Source of the DNA: Aporrectodea caliginosa
Taxonomy: Eukaryota > Annelida > Clitellata > Crassiclitellata > Lumbricidae
Length of the DNA: 64,000 nucleotides
Direction of reading: 5' to 3'
Assembly (NCBI GenBank): GCA_020284085.1
Contig: JACEVL010000494.1
Span: 342,501 to 406,500 of the forward strand
Below are positions 11,982 to 24,451 of the stretch, in pieces. A program made the translations under genes and the position numbers. The notes below the pieces were generated by a model, which saw nothing but the letters and a program-made list of their open reading frames with translations, made no database searches and was not told the origin of the DNA. Position 1 is the first letter of the stretch. Every line of letters begins with the position of its first letter.

Positions 11982-13352
11982 CCGCCAGAAATCCGTTCAG
12001 ATTCTAGCGCTTCTATGGCGTCGAAATCAATGATGGGCAACCGTGGGGAACATAAAGGATAGAACCAGCTCTACCACTTAAGCACATCATCGGCAGTGCC
12101 TTAGATGAATCTCTCCCTCTCTATCTCTGTATTTCGGTCTCAGTACATCTGTGTGTCCGTCCGTCCGTCCGTCCATCCATCCATCCCTGACTATCTCTTC
12201 CTATCTCTGCCTATCTCTTCCTATCCCTGACTATCTCTTCCTATCTCTGCCTATCTCTTCCTATCCCTGCCTATCTCTTCCTATCCCTGACTATCTCTTC
12301 CTATCTCTGCCTATCTCTTCCTATCCCTGCCTATCCCTGCATATCCCATCATATATCTCTGCGTGTCTTCCTATATCTGTTTACTGAATGTCGTTCCCAT
12401 TATAAGGACGGAGCTGAGGGTTTGTGTGCTCATCGTGTGCAAGCAAAGACCGGTCGAAATGCAACTGTGAATGGGGTTTGATGCGATGGATGGGTGAATC
12501 GCCTGCAGAATCTCAAGAGATTTCTCTCTGCTGTCTCCCTCTTCTACGAATGTCTGCTCCCTCATGGCACCCCCAGCACCATGGGAACAGTAGATATAGT
12601 GGGACACATGGTTAGGGATAGGGAAAGAGGACTCTTTGCCAGAAAGCAGACTCCAACCTCTTTTCTACCATCATCAGCAACCCTGTACCAGTGCATATTT
12701 TAACTGTATAACTACTGGGACAAATGTCCCGGTAGTTTTAGGATTTGCCCCAGTAGTTTTTAGGATTTGTCCCAGTAGTTTTTAGGATTTGCCCCAGTAG
12801 TTTTTAGGATTTGTCCCAGTAGTTTTAGTGATATGTCCCAGGTTATTTACTTTCAATAACATTGAAAGTAGAGTATATAGCAGACTTTGTCCAAATCCGT
12901 TAAAATATGCACTGCCCTGTACATGTATTACGTCAGCTACTGCCCCCAGTGAAAACTGTTTCACACTCGCTACGCCCCTGCAGAACACACAATAGAATCA
13001 TACCGAAGGCAAACATTTGTCACAAGGATGCTTTACACTTAATTTTTTTATCTATTCGATGAACTATGTACACGAAAATTCGGTTAGTAGTTGGTTTTAA
13101 ATGAAGGATTTACTGACTTACTTACTCACTTCCTTGGATACGGTTAGGGACAGGGTTGTGGAGCAGGAAGGGAAGATGGAATGCCTGTCAGATGTAATCG
13201 CTTGTCTGAGGATAAACGGTGGGCAAGTAAGCAAGTAGTTCCAGTGTTTGACGACATATTATGGCTACCGAGGCCGTTGAGTCCCCCTCTTTATCTCCCC
13301 AGGCTTGGGACTGGCACTATCTGGCACTATTGTTTGTAGGTATGTATGTATG
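11670..13352. repeat. Intron 4, first part: simple repeats and two minisatellites
   Basis: 11700-11850 is GA/CAGA and 11885-11980 TCA. 12180-12345 has about 20-bp units (ctatctcttcctatccctgc) and 12715-12835 about 27-bp units (ccagtagtttttaggatttg). 12390-12700 and 12840-13350 are unique sequence without a recognisable gene. Confidence 0.8.
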
Positions 13353-13577
13353 CATGTATGTATGTATGAGCATTTGTTATAGCGCCCCTTCAAGATTTCT
13401 ACTCAGAGGCGCTCCCGACTACAGCGCGGACACTGAGTCAGAGTTTCATGCCGAAGCGCATGAGCAATTGCGAGTGAAGGACGTGCCCAGAGTCCCTACG
13501 CGGCGGCTTGAGGTGGATTCGAACCCGCAACCCTCCGTTTGCAAGGCACCGAACATACCCCTACACCACCGCGCCCC
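13353..13577 (-). mobile_element. SINE family A copy
   Basis: Reverse complement of the family A SINE: cagaggcgctcccgactaca near the left, and the B box as ggattcgaaccc near 13517. It ends in ccaccgcgcccc. Confidence 0.8.
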
Positions 13578-16278
13578 ACAATTGGCACGCATGCGGGTAG
13601 CCGTGAAGTTCTGACCTTTAGATGAACAGGCGAACCTTAGATGAGCCTCCATCCCTTGGTCCACGGACCTCTCTATGCGCTCTTATACCCGGGGTCCACG
13701 CTCAATCCCTCCCTCCTAATTAAGTCAAGGTTGTGTTACATAGGGTGATTAAGCTGACATGCCCATTTGGGGCGATTTTGGACGCTCAGATGTCGTTAAC
13801 GACCTCACACCATTTTGGGGTTATAGCTATTCCTTATAGCTCCCAATAAGTCCTCGCTAGCACCATGGACCGAAGAAGAGGCACGGGCAAAAAGTCACCC
13901 GCTGTAACCTGTGAACTGGACCCATGGGTATAGCTAGCTACTGTTACATTGTACAACATCGATAAGACGAGTCCTACCTTCAGTCACCAACCAGAGGAAT
14001 CAGACACTGCTTTTGTAGATCGGTTGGCCATTCCTATATGTAGCTGTTGAAGAAAATGATGGTGAAGATTAAGATTAAGATTAAGGTGAAGATTACGAGG
14101 AAGAAGAAGACGAAGAAGAAAATAACGAAGAAAATGAAGATGGTGAAGAACATGAAGAAGAAGATGATGAAGATGAAGAAGATGATGAATAAGAAGATGA
14201 AGAAGATGACGAAGAAGATAATGATGAAAAAGTTGATGATGTAAAAGATGATGCAGAAGAAGATGAAGAGGATGAGGAAGAAGAAAATTATGAAAAAGAT
14301 GATGAATAAGAAGATGAAGAAGAAGATGATGATTAAAAAGTTGATGATGTAAAAGATGATGAAGAAGAAGATGAAGAGGATGAAGAAGAAGATGATGATG
14401 AAAATATTACGAAGAAGACGATGGGTACGAAGTGTGTGTGCAACTTCAGTTTCTCGGCTTTGGTGAAATAAAGGCGGGTGAGAGAGACAGACAGACAGAG
14501 ACAGAAAGACAGAGAGAGACATAGAGATATAGATAGCGAGATTTCTAGCGTGTCTTTGAATCTGACGCCTGTTCAGCGGCATAGAGTAGAGCAGTGTGTC
14601 TATGATATTATGAGTCGTGTGTCTGATTCTCAGTTGGGCATTCGTGGTTGGACGTCGTTCCTCATCCTTCGCTCCACTTCAGTTGGATTGGCTTACGAAG
14701 ACCAACACCAACCACAGGATATTCATTTACGACTGCCCGATGGATGGACGGTAGGATTGAGCAGGGAGAGAGAGATTCAGAGAGATAGAGACTGACAGAC
14801 AGAAGACGTACAGAGAACCTCTGAGAGAGAGAGAGTGTGTGTGTGTGTGCGCGCGCGCGCGTGTGTGTGAGTGAGAGACAGACAGGCAGACAGACAGACA
14901 GTGACAGACAGACAGAGATTCAGAGAGTTATTCAGAGAAAGAGAGAGAGAGGGAGAGAAAGAGAAAGACAGAGAGAGAAAGAGACAGAGTGCGACAGAGA
15001 GAGGTAGCAGATTCAGAGAGAGAAAGAGACAGACAGACAGACAGAGAAACTCTGAGAGAGAGACGTAGTGAGTGTTAGATGTTTAAACGAAAGAACGAAT
15101 CGTCATAGGTTCTTCGTCGGCCAGAGTTAAGGAGCACTGGCTGAATGTTGCAGAACACCAGAGACGTTGTCATAGAGACCGGAACAGACAGAAACACAGA
15201 CAGACAGATACATACACAAGTACAGAGACAGACACAGAGACATACGCAGACACAGCGGCAGATAAGATTTACTTTCCTGGCTGTAGTGTTGTGATATTTC
15301 TGTTGGCATCGCCAGTGCATGTTTAGTCATAAGCGAACTCTGACCGCTGCTGCTGTGCGCGGGGCAGCATCAGTTTCATTTCGCGGGTAATTTTCTGCTG
15401 CTGCTGCTGCAACCGCGAATCGGAGTGTGATGCAGCCGTAGAATCGTTGGACTTTTAGCGCCTTCAGTTCAGCGGTCGAAGGAGGTGGGACGGAGGCTGT
15501 GAACGGCGGTCTCTCTCTCACTTTGGTTTGACCGGCGGACTCTGGTTTTAGCGGCGGTCTGTCTCTTTGGATCGAGCGGCGGTTTCTCTCTTTGCTTCTA
15601 ACGTCGAAGCAATACTTGGATACTCTTGGATACTCTTTATTCTGAGGTATTCGGTTATTTGTCGTTGTCGTTTTTTGGAGTAGTTGGAGGAGCAGGAGGA
15701 GGAACGAAAAGAGGAGGAGGAGGAGGAATGGGAAGAAGAGCAGGTTAAACGGGAAGAGGAGGAGGAGGAAAGGGAAGACGACGAGGAGGAGAACAGGAAT
15801 AAGAGGAGGAGGAGGAGGAGAAAGAGGAAAGGGAAGACGAGGAGGAGGAGAAACAGGAAGAGAAGGAGGAGGAGGAGGTGAAAGAAAAGAATTAAGGAGG
15901 AGAGGAACGAAAAGAGAAAGAGGCGGAGTGGGAAGAAGAGGAGGAGGGAACACGGGAATATGAGGATGATAAACCGGAAGAGGAGGAGAAGTAGCGAGCA
16001 AGCGATTTAACGGTGGTGCTGTTATCGTTAGAGAGGCGTTGCTTTGGATTTGGTTGTCTTCACTGTTTTGGTAAGAAAAGAAAGAGGACGAGGATTGGCA
16101 GAGGACGGCGGCTCATCGCCTCCGACGCCAACAATTCCTCTCCAATTCACTGGTTCTATCATCATAAGCAACTTCTCGTTCACTATCACCTCCGTCTATC
16201 ATCACCACTATCATAGTGGTGATGATAGACGGAGGTGATAGTGAACGTATCACCATCGTAATCGCCAGCATTATCATT

Positions 16279-16360
<82 letters not shown>

Positions 16361-18121
16361 ACAGCGTCATCATTATTATTACTATCATCGTCATCATCAT
16401 CATCAACAACAACAGCGTCATCATTATTATCATCGTCGTTATCATTATCATGGTCACCATTATCATCATAGTTATCATCTCATCATGATTATTATTATTA
16501 TTATTATTATTATCAACATCATCGTCATTGTTACCATCACCATTATCATCTTAATTTATTATCACCATCATCATCATTATTATTATTATTATCATCACCA
16601 TCGTCGTCGTCTTAATCATACTTCTGCATGGTTATGATCAGTCCATCTTCCAAAGCCTCTGTCTCATAAACTCTTAACTTGATTCTCGACCCTTGACATC
16701 GTGCTCTCAGTTATATAGCATCGCAACCCAATAGCAACCACTCTCAACATTATGAAACGCTGCTGCTGCTGCTGCTGCTGCTACCAGATAGCATCGCTGT
16801 CCAGTGGGGTAGACTTACTTGTTATCTGTCCCTGTGTCTCTGTCTGGGTTTATGTGTCTGGTGTCCGTGTGTGTCTGTCTGTTTGTGTCTGTATGTCTGT
16901 CTGTGTGTGCCTGTGTCTCTGTCTGTCTGTGTGTCAGTCTGTGTGTCTGTCTGTGTGTCAGTCTGTGTGTGTCTGTCTGTATCTGTCTGTGTCTCTGTCT
17001 GTCTGTGTGTATGTCTATGTGTGTGTGTGTGTGTGTGTGTGTCTCTCTCTCTCTCTATGTGTGTCTCTGTGTGTGTCTCGTGCTTGCCTAGGTCCCACTG
17101 AACCCGAGTTCATAACGGGATCCATGTATTTGGACATTAAATCTACTCAACCGCCTCTAGTATGTAGTTGTATACGGTCGACTACACCACTGGCTGCTGC
17201 AGCAGAAGTTGGTGATGCTGTGTAGGCCTAGAACGGATTGTTGGATGCGATATGAAAATAATTGTTTTCGGGTATTGATCTTCCGGCTTATTAAGCTTCT
17301 AATGCAGTATATTGGAGAGAGAGTCAGAGAGAGGAGTGGCAGGAAGAGAGAGAGAGAGACGAGTGGCAGGAAGAGAGAGAGACAGAGCGAAACAGAGAGA
17401 AGCAGAGGGAGAGATATACAGAGATGCACAGACGACCGGAGAAAGAAATAGACGATTAGAGGAAGATGTACGCGGTCAGATAGATTTACATGTATATGTG
17501 GGCAGACTAACACAACACATCGAACGAACCTTTATTCATATAATGAAAAAAATTGTTTCCCTGAATGGAAGTGGGATTGAATATATTATAACAGCTTCAT
17601 TGCAACAAGAAAAATCAGAGCGCAAGATTAGATTAGATAAGACTGAATTGGATTCGATTAAACGGGATTGAATTCGCTTAGATTAGATTAGACAGAATAG
17701 GATTAAATTATACTGGATTGGATTAGATCAGTCTGGATTGGACTAAATTACACTGGTTTGGATTAGATTATGCTGGGTTGGATTGGATTAGATGAGACTC
17801 AATTGGATTGGATTAAATTTGACTGGATTTGATTGGATTAAATTTGACTGGATTTGATTGGATTAAATTTGACTGGATTTGATTGGATTAAATTTGACTG
17901 GATTGGATTGGATTAAATTTGACTGGATTTGATTGGATTAAATTTGACTGGATTTGATTGGATTAAATTTGACTGGATTTGATTGGATTAAATTTGACTG
18001 GATTTGATTGGATTAAATTTTACTGGATTGGATTAGATTAGATTAGATTGTATTAAATTAGATTAATTGTAGTAGAGTCTTCAATTGTGTGATTGGGTGA
18101 CCTGTTGTGTTTCTTTTGTAG
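13578..18121. repeat. Intron 4, second part: simple-repeat mosaic
   Basis: 13578-14045 is unique with no gene seen. 14050-14420 is GAA/GAT, 14478-15070 GA/CAGA, 15680-15990 GGA. 16177-16247 is a perfect palindrome, 16262-16610 TCA/TTA, 16830-17060 TCTG/TG and 17300-17455 GAGA. 17815-18025 is a 25-bp tandem repeat (aaatttgactggatttgatt...), about eight copies. 15075-15680 and 16613-16830 are unique and show no supported gene. Confidence 0.75.
16177..16247. repeat. Perfect 71-bp palindrome
   Basis: Two 35-bp arms (left arm beginning cgttcactatcacctccgtc) are exact reverse complements around a single C at 16212. It lies just before a TCA array. It is not a terminator: no transcription unit ends here. 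Confidence 0.95.
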
Positions 18122-18309
18122 AAGTGAGACGAACATAGTTCATTGGAGTGCATCATCGTCCTCTGACCGTCCTCTGCCTCCTCCTCTTCCGTTGGCCTCG
18201 TATGTCACGCGGCAACATCAAAGACAGCTGACCGATGCCACACACGTCGCTTCGTCCTCGGCTCCTTTGAAGACCGCAGACGTCCAAAGGCCACGCTGCA
18301 GTAGCACAG
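18122..18309 (+). CDS. NAV: NAV exon 5: disordered linker
   Basis: Encodes residues 166-227. It starts after a strong acceptor (tgtttcttttgtag) and its single leading base completes the codon left by exon 4. The peptide begins SETNIVHWSASSSSDRPLPP and stays Ser/Pro-rich, without a domain I can name. The donor GTGATT follows one base (phase 1). Assignment rests on phase, splice sites and position, not on sequence similarity. Confidence 0.75.
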
Positions 18310-20364
18310 GTGATTGCACCAATCCTCTCCTCCTTTTCCTGTTCCTCATCTTCTTACCTGTCTGAGAAAAGTTTCGACAGAGTAATCGAGATGTCCGGGC
18401 CACAGGCGCCTCGCTTCTTATCAAAGGACCCAGAATGCCAGCAATGCTAAACACAGCTCTTTCTGTCTGTCTGTCTGTCTCTATATCTGTGTTTCTCTCA
18501 GTATGTCTCTATTTGTATCTTTCTGTCTCTTTCAGTCTCTTTCTGTCTTTGTCTATCTCTCTCTGTCTCTCTCTGTCTCTCTGTCTCTTTCTGTCTCTTT
18601 CTGTCTCTTTCTGTCTGTCTCTCTGTCTCTCTCTCTGTCTCGCTTAGTCTCTCTCTGTCTCTCTCTCATAATCGGATGTTGAGTGCTGTTGAGAGTCTTC
18701 GAAAACATAATTCTGGCACATTCCTGACCGGTGGGAAGAATGCTTTTACGTCATCATCGCCATAGTCATCATCATCATCATCGTCGTCGTCATCATCATC
18801 ATCATCATCATCAACAACAACAACAACAACAACATCACGACCACTGAGATGCAGTCGTGTCGTGTGGTGATGGTGTCTGCTGAGTTGTACAATCGTGGCT
18901 TCGTTCTACAACAGAAGTACGTTCCTTCCCTCCTTCCTTCTTTCCTTCATTCTTTCCGTCCTCCTTCATTCATTCCTTTTCCTTCTTTGTTGTTTCTTCT
19001 TCCATCTTTCTTTCCATCCTTCCATTCTTCTTTCCTTCCTTCATTCCTTCTTTCATTCCTTCCTTGTTTTCTTCCATCCTTCCTTCCTTATTTCCTTCCT
19101 GCCTTCCTCCTTGTTTCCCTGCTTCCTTCCTTAATTCCTTCTTTCATTCCTTCCTTGTTTTCTTCAAGCCTTTCTTCCTTATTTCCTTCCTGCCTTCCTT
19201 CTTTCCTTCCTTCCTACTTTCCTTCCTTTATTCTTCCTCCTTCATTCATTCCTTGCTTTCTTCCGCCTTCCTTCCTGTCTTCTTTCCTTCCTCCCGTCTA
19301 TCCTACCTTCCGTCCGTCCGTTCGTCCGTTCGTTATCAGTTTCTGTCTTATTTGATCAGATCATCGATTGGTTTTAGCATCTGCCATCGATCTGCCTCCG
19401 TATCCCATAGAACCCCACGACCCCTTGCGAATCATCATTTAAAGTCGACCCGATGGACGGATGGATGGAGGGTTGTTCTGTGGGTGGGGCAGAACCAGAC
19501 CCTGAGGCACCGTGGTTGGACCAGAACGGTGGCTACAAATTCCCCCTATCTCCAGACGAAAAAGAGCATTCGCTTTGTGAAGATGAATCGCACTAAAGGG
19601 GGAGGATGAAGAAGAAGAAGAAGAAGAGGAGAAGGAAGAAGAGTAGGAGGAGAAAGAAAAAGAGGAGAAGGAGGAAGAAGAGGAGGAGGAAAAAGAAGAA
19701 GAGAAGGAGGAGAAAGCAGAAGAGGAGAATGAGGAGGAGGAAGAATAAAAAGAAGAAGAGGAGGAACAAGAAGAAGAGGAGGAGGAGGAGGAGGAGGAAG
19801 AAGAAGAGGAGGTTGAGGAAGAAGATGAAGAAGAGGAGGAGGAGGAAGGAAGAGAAGAAGAAGAGGAGGAGGAAGAAGAAGAGGAAGAAGAGGAGGAGGA
19901 GGAGGAAAAAGAAGTAGAAAAGGAGGAACAAGAAGAAGATGAGGAGTAGTTAGAAGAACAAGAACAGGATTAGGAAGAGTAAGAGGAAGAAGAAGATGAT
20001 GAAGGAAAAGATGAAGAGGAGGAGGAGGAGGAGGAGGAGGCGGCAGAAGATTATCCGGAAAACCGGAGTGAGTCTTAAAAATGGAGGAGGGCTTCCATTG
20101 ATGGCTTCTGGCTAAGATATGGAGATTGGTCTGATTGGAATTGATGGAAGAGAGGAGGAGGAGGAGCAAGAGAATAAAGTTCTTTTTATTTAAAAACCTT
20201 GCAAAATTGAAAAGACCGTCTCATTGCGTTTTTCCCCTGCTTCGTCAAGAATAATTTAAACAAATGAACATACAGGTGGCACACAGATGAAGCCATGAGA
20301 CAGCATCTAACAACTGACAATTCTTCACTGGACCTGTGTGAGAACAATGCGAAGTTCACTCGGC
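18310..20364. repeat. Intron 5, first part: TCTC, TTCC and GAA/GAG arrays
   Basis: 18460-18670 is TCTG/TCTC, 18755-18835 TCA then CAA, 18920-19330 TTCC/CCTT and 19605-20055 GAA/GAG. 19340-19600 and 20056-20364 show no gene. Confidence 0.8.
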
Positions 20365-20600
20365 CTATTATGCATAGAACGAGGCCAAGAAAATGAAGTC
20401 GCTATAGCACTTCAAAACCCATGGCTGCCTCTCAGACTGCTCTCGTTCTCCTTCCTCTCATTCTCCTCCTCCTTCACTTGAATTGAATTGAATTTATTGC
20501 ACAGAACAGGTTTAAGGTTACAAACATGAAACAGCAAGTACAGTGCAACAGGAGCAAAGAAAAGCTAATAGCTTATACTGAGCTTGACCCCTTACTTGAT
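20365..20600. mobile_element. SINE family C tail and another retro-tail
   Basis: 20370-20445 carries gaggccaagaaaatgaagtc and ctgcctctcag, the 3' part of family C, on the + strand. 20478-20600 (ttgaattgaatttattgcac...) looks like the minus-strand tail of another retroelement. Confidence 0.45.
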
Positions 20601-21408
20601 TATTATTCATAAATGTATTTCATACTTACTAAGGACTTAGTTATGACTTAAATATGACTTAAATGTGACTGAAATAATAGCAAAAGTAGTAACAGAATAA
20701 TAACAGCAGTACAGCAACACAATTATACCAATATCAATAATGATATTCTTCCTCCTTCTCCTTCTTCTCCTCCCTTTTTCTCCTCCTTCTCCTTCTCCGC
20801 CTCCTTTTTCTTCTCCTTCTTCTCTCACTCCTCCTCCTCCTCTTCTTGCACCACCTTCTCCTCTTCCTCCCCCACGTTCTTCTGGCCTTATACCGAGAAG
20901 AGAAAAAGCTATCGGAGGTTAACACGGCTTGACACAGTTCGCAGATGCTCGGAAGTGAAGGTAAATGTCACACAACAGGAGGTGTCTGCCATTTCCAATC
21001 CTCTGCATCCCCTCTACTCCACTTCCTCTCTTTCTCCCTTTCTCCCTCTCTCCGTCTCTCCATCTCTCCCTCTCTCCCACTCTCCTTCCCTGAGAAGAGA
21101 CTTCCTACTCAATCTCCCGCTATTTCTGCTTCCTCTGCTTCCTTGATCTATATCTGTATTTAGGCTCCACTCAATATCTTCCTCAAAGTCGTAGATCATC
21201 ATCTTTATCTCTCGGTTTATCCATTTATATCTCCCGATATTTCTCTCTGCAATGTTCCTCCTTATAAGGCTCCATGTACTCTCCGTGGTGTATAATATTT
21301 CCCTGCATTTCTCCCTATTTGTCCTCCTGTTATTCAGCATTTTGTATCACTGCATTGTGTTTTCGAACTCGTTTTGCCAGAGACTGACTGACTGGGCTGT
21401 TGGGGGAG

Positions 21409-21445
<37 letters not shown>

Positions 21446-22658
21446 TACAGACAGACAGACAGACAGACATATTGATGGATGATGGATCGATGGATCGATG
21501 TATCGATGGATCGATGAATGGATGGATGGATGGGTGGATGATGGATGGATGGATGGATGGATGGATGGATGGATGGATGGATGGATGGATGGATGGATGG
21601 ATGGATGGATGCATGCATGATGCATGCATGCATGCATGCATGCATAGACAGAGACAGAGATAGAGAAGGACAAAGAGAGAGACACAGACACACACACACA
21701 GACACGCAGAGACAGACAGAGGGAAAGGGAGAATGAAAGAAAGAAAGAGAGAAAGCGAGACAGAGACAGAGACAGAAAGAGAGGGAGGTAAAGAAAGAGA
21801 GACAGAGACAGAAAGAGAGGGAATGGGAGATTGGGAGAGAGGTAGGGAGCCAGCTTGTCTGATTAGCAAGTGCTGAGTCTGATCTCATTCGATCGATTTA
21901 ACGTATTCAGTTCCCTTCATTGAAAAAACGAACCTTTCCTCTTTGCCTGTGTCTCCCTCTCCCTCTTCCTCTTCTCTCCTCTCTCCTCTCCCTCTCCATT
22001 CATCTCGTATCGCTCAGGCAACTCACATGCACAGACATCCACACATACAAAGAGCATGACGATGACGACGACGAAGAGGGTCTCAATAGTTCTTGTTTTT
22101 TTGGTGAGCTTTTCGGATTCAGTGCATGCTGTTTCCATGGTGACGACTTCCTGCCTCGATTTATTAATCATCTTCACACTCCAATGAAACTCACCAGCAA
22201 TGAGAGTGACCTGTCCGTCTGTCTAGGTTTCTAGTCTGTCCCTGTCCGTCTGTCTGTCTGTACGTCTGTCTGGATGTTTAGTTTTCTCTGTCCAACCGTC
22301 TGTCTGTCTGTCTGTCTGTCTATCTGTCTGTCTGTATGTATGTATGTCTGTCTGTCTGTCTGTCTATCTGTCTGTCTGTATGTCTGTCTGTCTGTCTATC
22401 TGTATGTATATATGTATATATATGTATGTATGTATGTATGTATGCATGTGTGCCTGTCTATCCTTATGTCTGTCTGCCCGTGTCTCTGGATGTTTAGTTT
22501 ATCTCTGTCCGTTCAACTCTCTGTATGTATGTATGTATGCTCGTCTGTGTGTCTGTACATCTGTCTGGATGTTTAGTTTCTCTTTGTCTGTATGTATGTA
22601 TGTATGTATGTGTGTATGTATGTATGTATGTGTGTATGTATGTATGTATTTGTGTATG

Positions 22659-22689
<31 letters not shown>

Positions 22690-22797
22690 GTATGCTCGTC
22701 TGTGTGTCTGTACGTCTGTCTGGATGTTTAGTTTCTCTTTGTCTGTATGTATGTATGTGTGTATGTATGTATGTATTTGTGTATGTATGTATGTATG

Positions 22798-22828
<31 letters not shown>

Positions 22829-22935
22829 GTATGCTCGTCTGTGTGTCTGTACGTCTGTCTGAATGTTTAGTTTCTCTTTGTCTGTATGTATGTATGTGTG
22901 TATGTATGTATGTATTTTGTATGTATGTATGTATG

Positions 22936-22966
<31 letters not shown>

Positions 22967-23814
22967 GTGTGTCTGTCTGTATGTCTGTCTGTCTGTCTAT
23001 GTGTGTTTGTATCTGTGGTTTGTTAAATCTTGTTGGATGTTTATTTATCACTTTAACCTCATTGGATGGCAGTGCATAAAGTCCAGCCCACTGTTTTCTC
23101 ATCTGTTGTCTCTCATCTTGTATGTACCTCTGTCTCTCTCTATCTGTCCCTGTCTCTATGCCCCTGTTTATCGCTATGTACCGGTATGTACCTCTGTCTC
23201 TCTCTATCTGTCCCTGTCTTTGTCTGGTTGTGTCTAGGGCGGCTGGCCGGTGTGTCTGGCGCTCATTTTTACTCATCATTTCTCGGCATCTGATCTGGCA
23301 TCTTGTAACTGGATGCTAATCTACTCTGGCGATTAGAGCCCCATCTTCTTGCTCTTCCTCTTCTCCTGCCTCTGTATCCGCTGCTGCTGAAGCCGCATCC
23401 TCCATTCACGTCGAGCATCTTCTTCTTGTATCAGCTATCCATCTGGACTCATGCTGCTTCTGCTGCTGCTGCTGCTGTCTCTGTTGGAGTGACCGCATCA
23501 GTAGCAGCAGCAGCAGCAGCATCTGTAGCAGCCTTAGGAGATGCTTCCGTTGATCTGCCTGTTGAACGGCTGCTCGAAGTTAGAGCTCTGCGTTTGGTCT
23601 CCTGGATTTATCGGCAACTTTTCGAAACATTTCTAAAGTTTTATAAAGGGCGCTATATCATTCTGTGGATGCGTGCAAACGGAGAATAATCCTCAGCGGG
23701 TCCTCTGTCTGGTAAGGTAATTTTACATAGAAGAACTTATGCTGCGCTTTTGTGCCTCTCGAAAGAGTCTCACGTCGGCCTGGATGAGTTGGTTTATAGT
23801 CGAGTAGTTTATGG
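20601..23814. repeat. Intron 5, middle: simple repeats and a TCTG/TGTA minisatellite
   Basis: 20745-20880 is CTC/TTC, 21410-21475 CAGA, 21500-21645 GGAT then GCAT, 21645-21845 GA-rich. 22220-22990 is TCTG and TGTA arranged in larger units of about 130 bp (ctcgtctgtgtgtctgtac... recurs near 22535, 22695, 22835). 23030-23814 has CTG-rich unique sequence; its Ala-rich readings are not supported as exons. Confidence 0.75.
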
Positions 23815-24110
23815 TTTGATGTTATATGATGATGTTATATTTGATGTTATGTGATGATGTTATGTGATGATGTTATGTGATGATGTTTTGTGATGATGTT
23901 ATATGATGGTATTACGTGATGATATTAAGCGATGACGTTATGTGAGGATGCCAGATGATAACATTGTGTGAGGATGTTATGCGATGATGTTATGTGAAGA
24001 ACTGATGATGTGATGTTATGTGATGATGCGATGCGATGACGTTATGCGATGATGTTATGTGATCACGTCATGTGATGAAGGTATGTGATGATGCATGCGA
24101 TGATGCTTAC
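23815..24110. repeat. GATGTTATGTGAT array
   Basis: Degenerate tandem units of about 13 bp (gatgttatgtgat). The reverse-complement version follows at 24225-24395, so the two can pair. Confidence 0.85.
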
Positions 24111-24224
24111 GGACTGGAACCCAAACAGGCACAAGGACAGCCTGGCAGACAGACTGAGCAGATAGATGTTCAGCTGTCAATGAATTCAAATTAACTCTAC
24201 GATCCTCGCATATCATAACATAAA

Positions 24225-24395
24225 GTCATAGGATGACACCCTCGCATAACACCATCGCATAACATCATCACATAACACCATCGCATAACATATTCACATA
24301 ACATCTTCACATGACATCCTCACATAACATCATCACATAACACCATTACATAAGATCATCATACAACATCATCACACAACGTCATAGTCTTTGTG
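24225..24395. repeat. Inverted partner array (CATAACATCATCA)
   Basis: Units such as cacataacatcatcacataa, complementary to the array at 23815. It ends about 55 bp before the exon 6 acceptor. Confidence 0.85.
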
Positions 24396-24451
24396 TCTAA
24401 ATCTGTATGTTCCATTGGGTTTGCTTAGTATCGCCTGATTACCTGTTGCAG

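Noticed and set aside
23426..23689. Ala-rich reading as a NAV exon
   Set aside because: It comes from CTG/GCA repeats, and the phases of exons 5 and 6 already fit without it.
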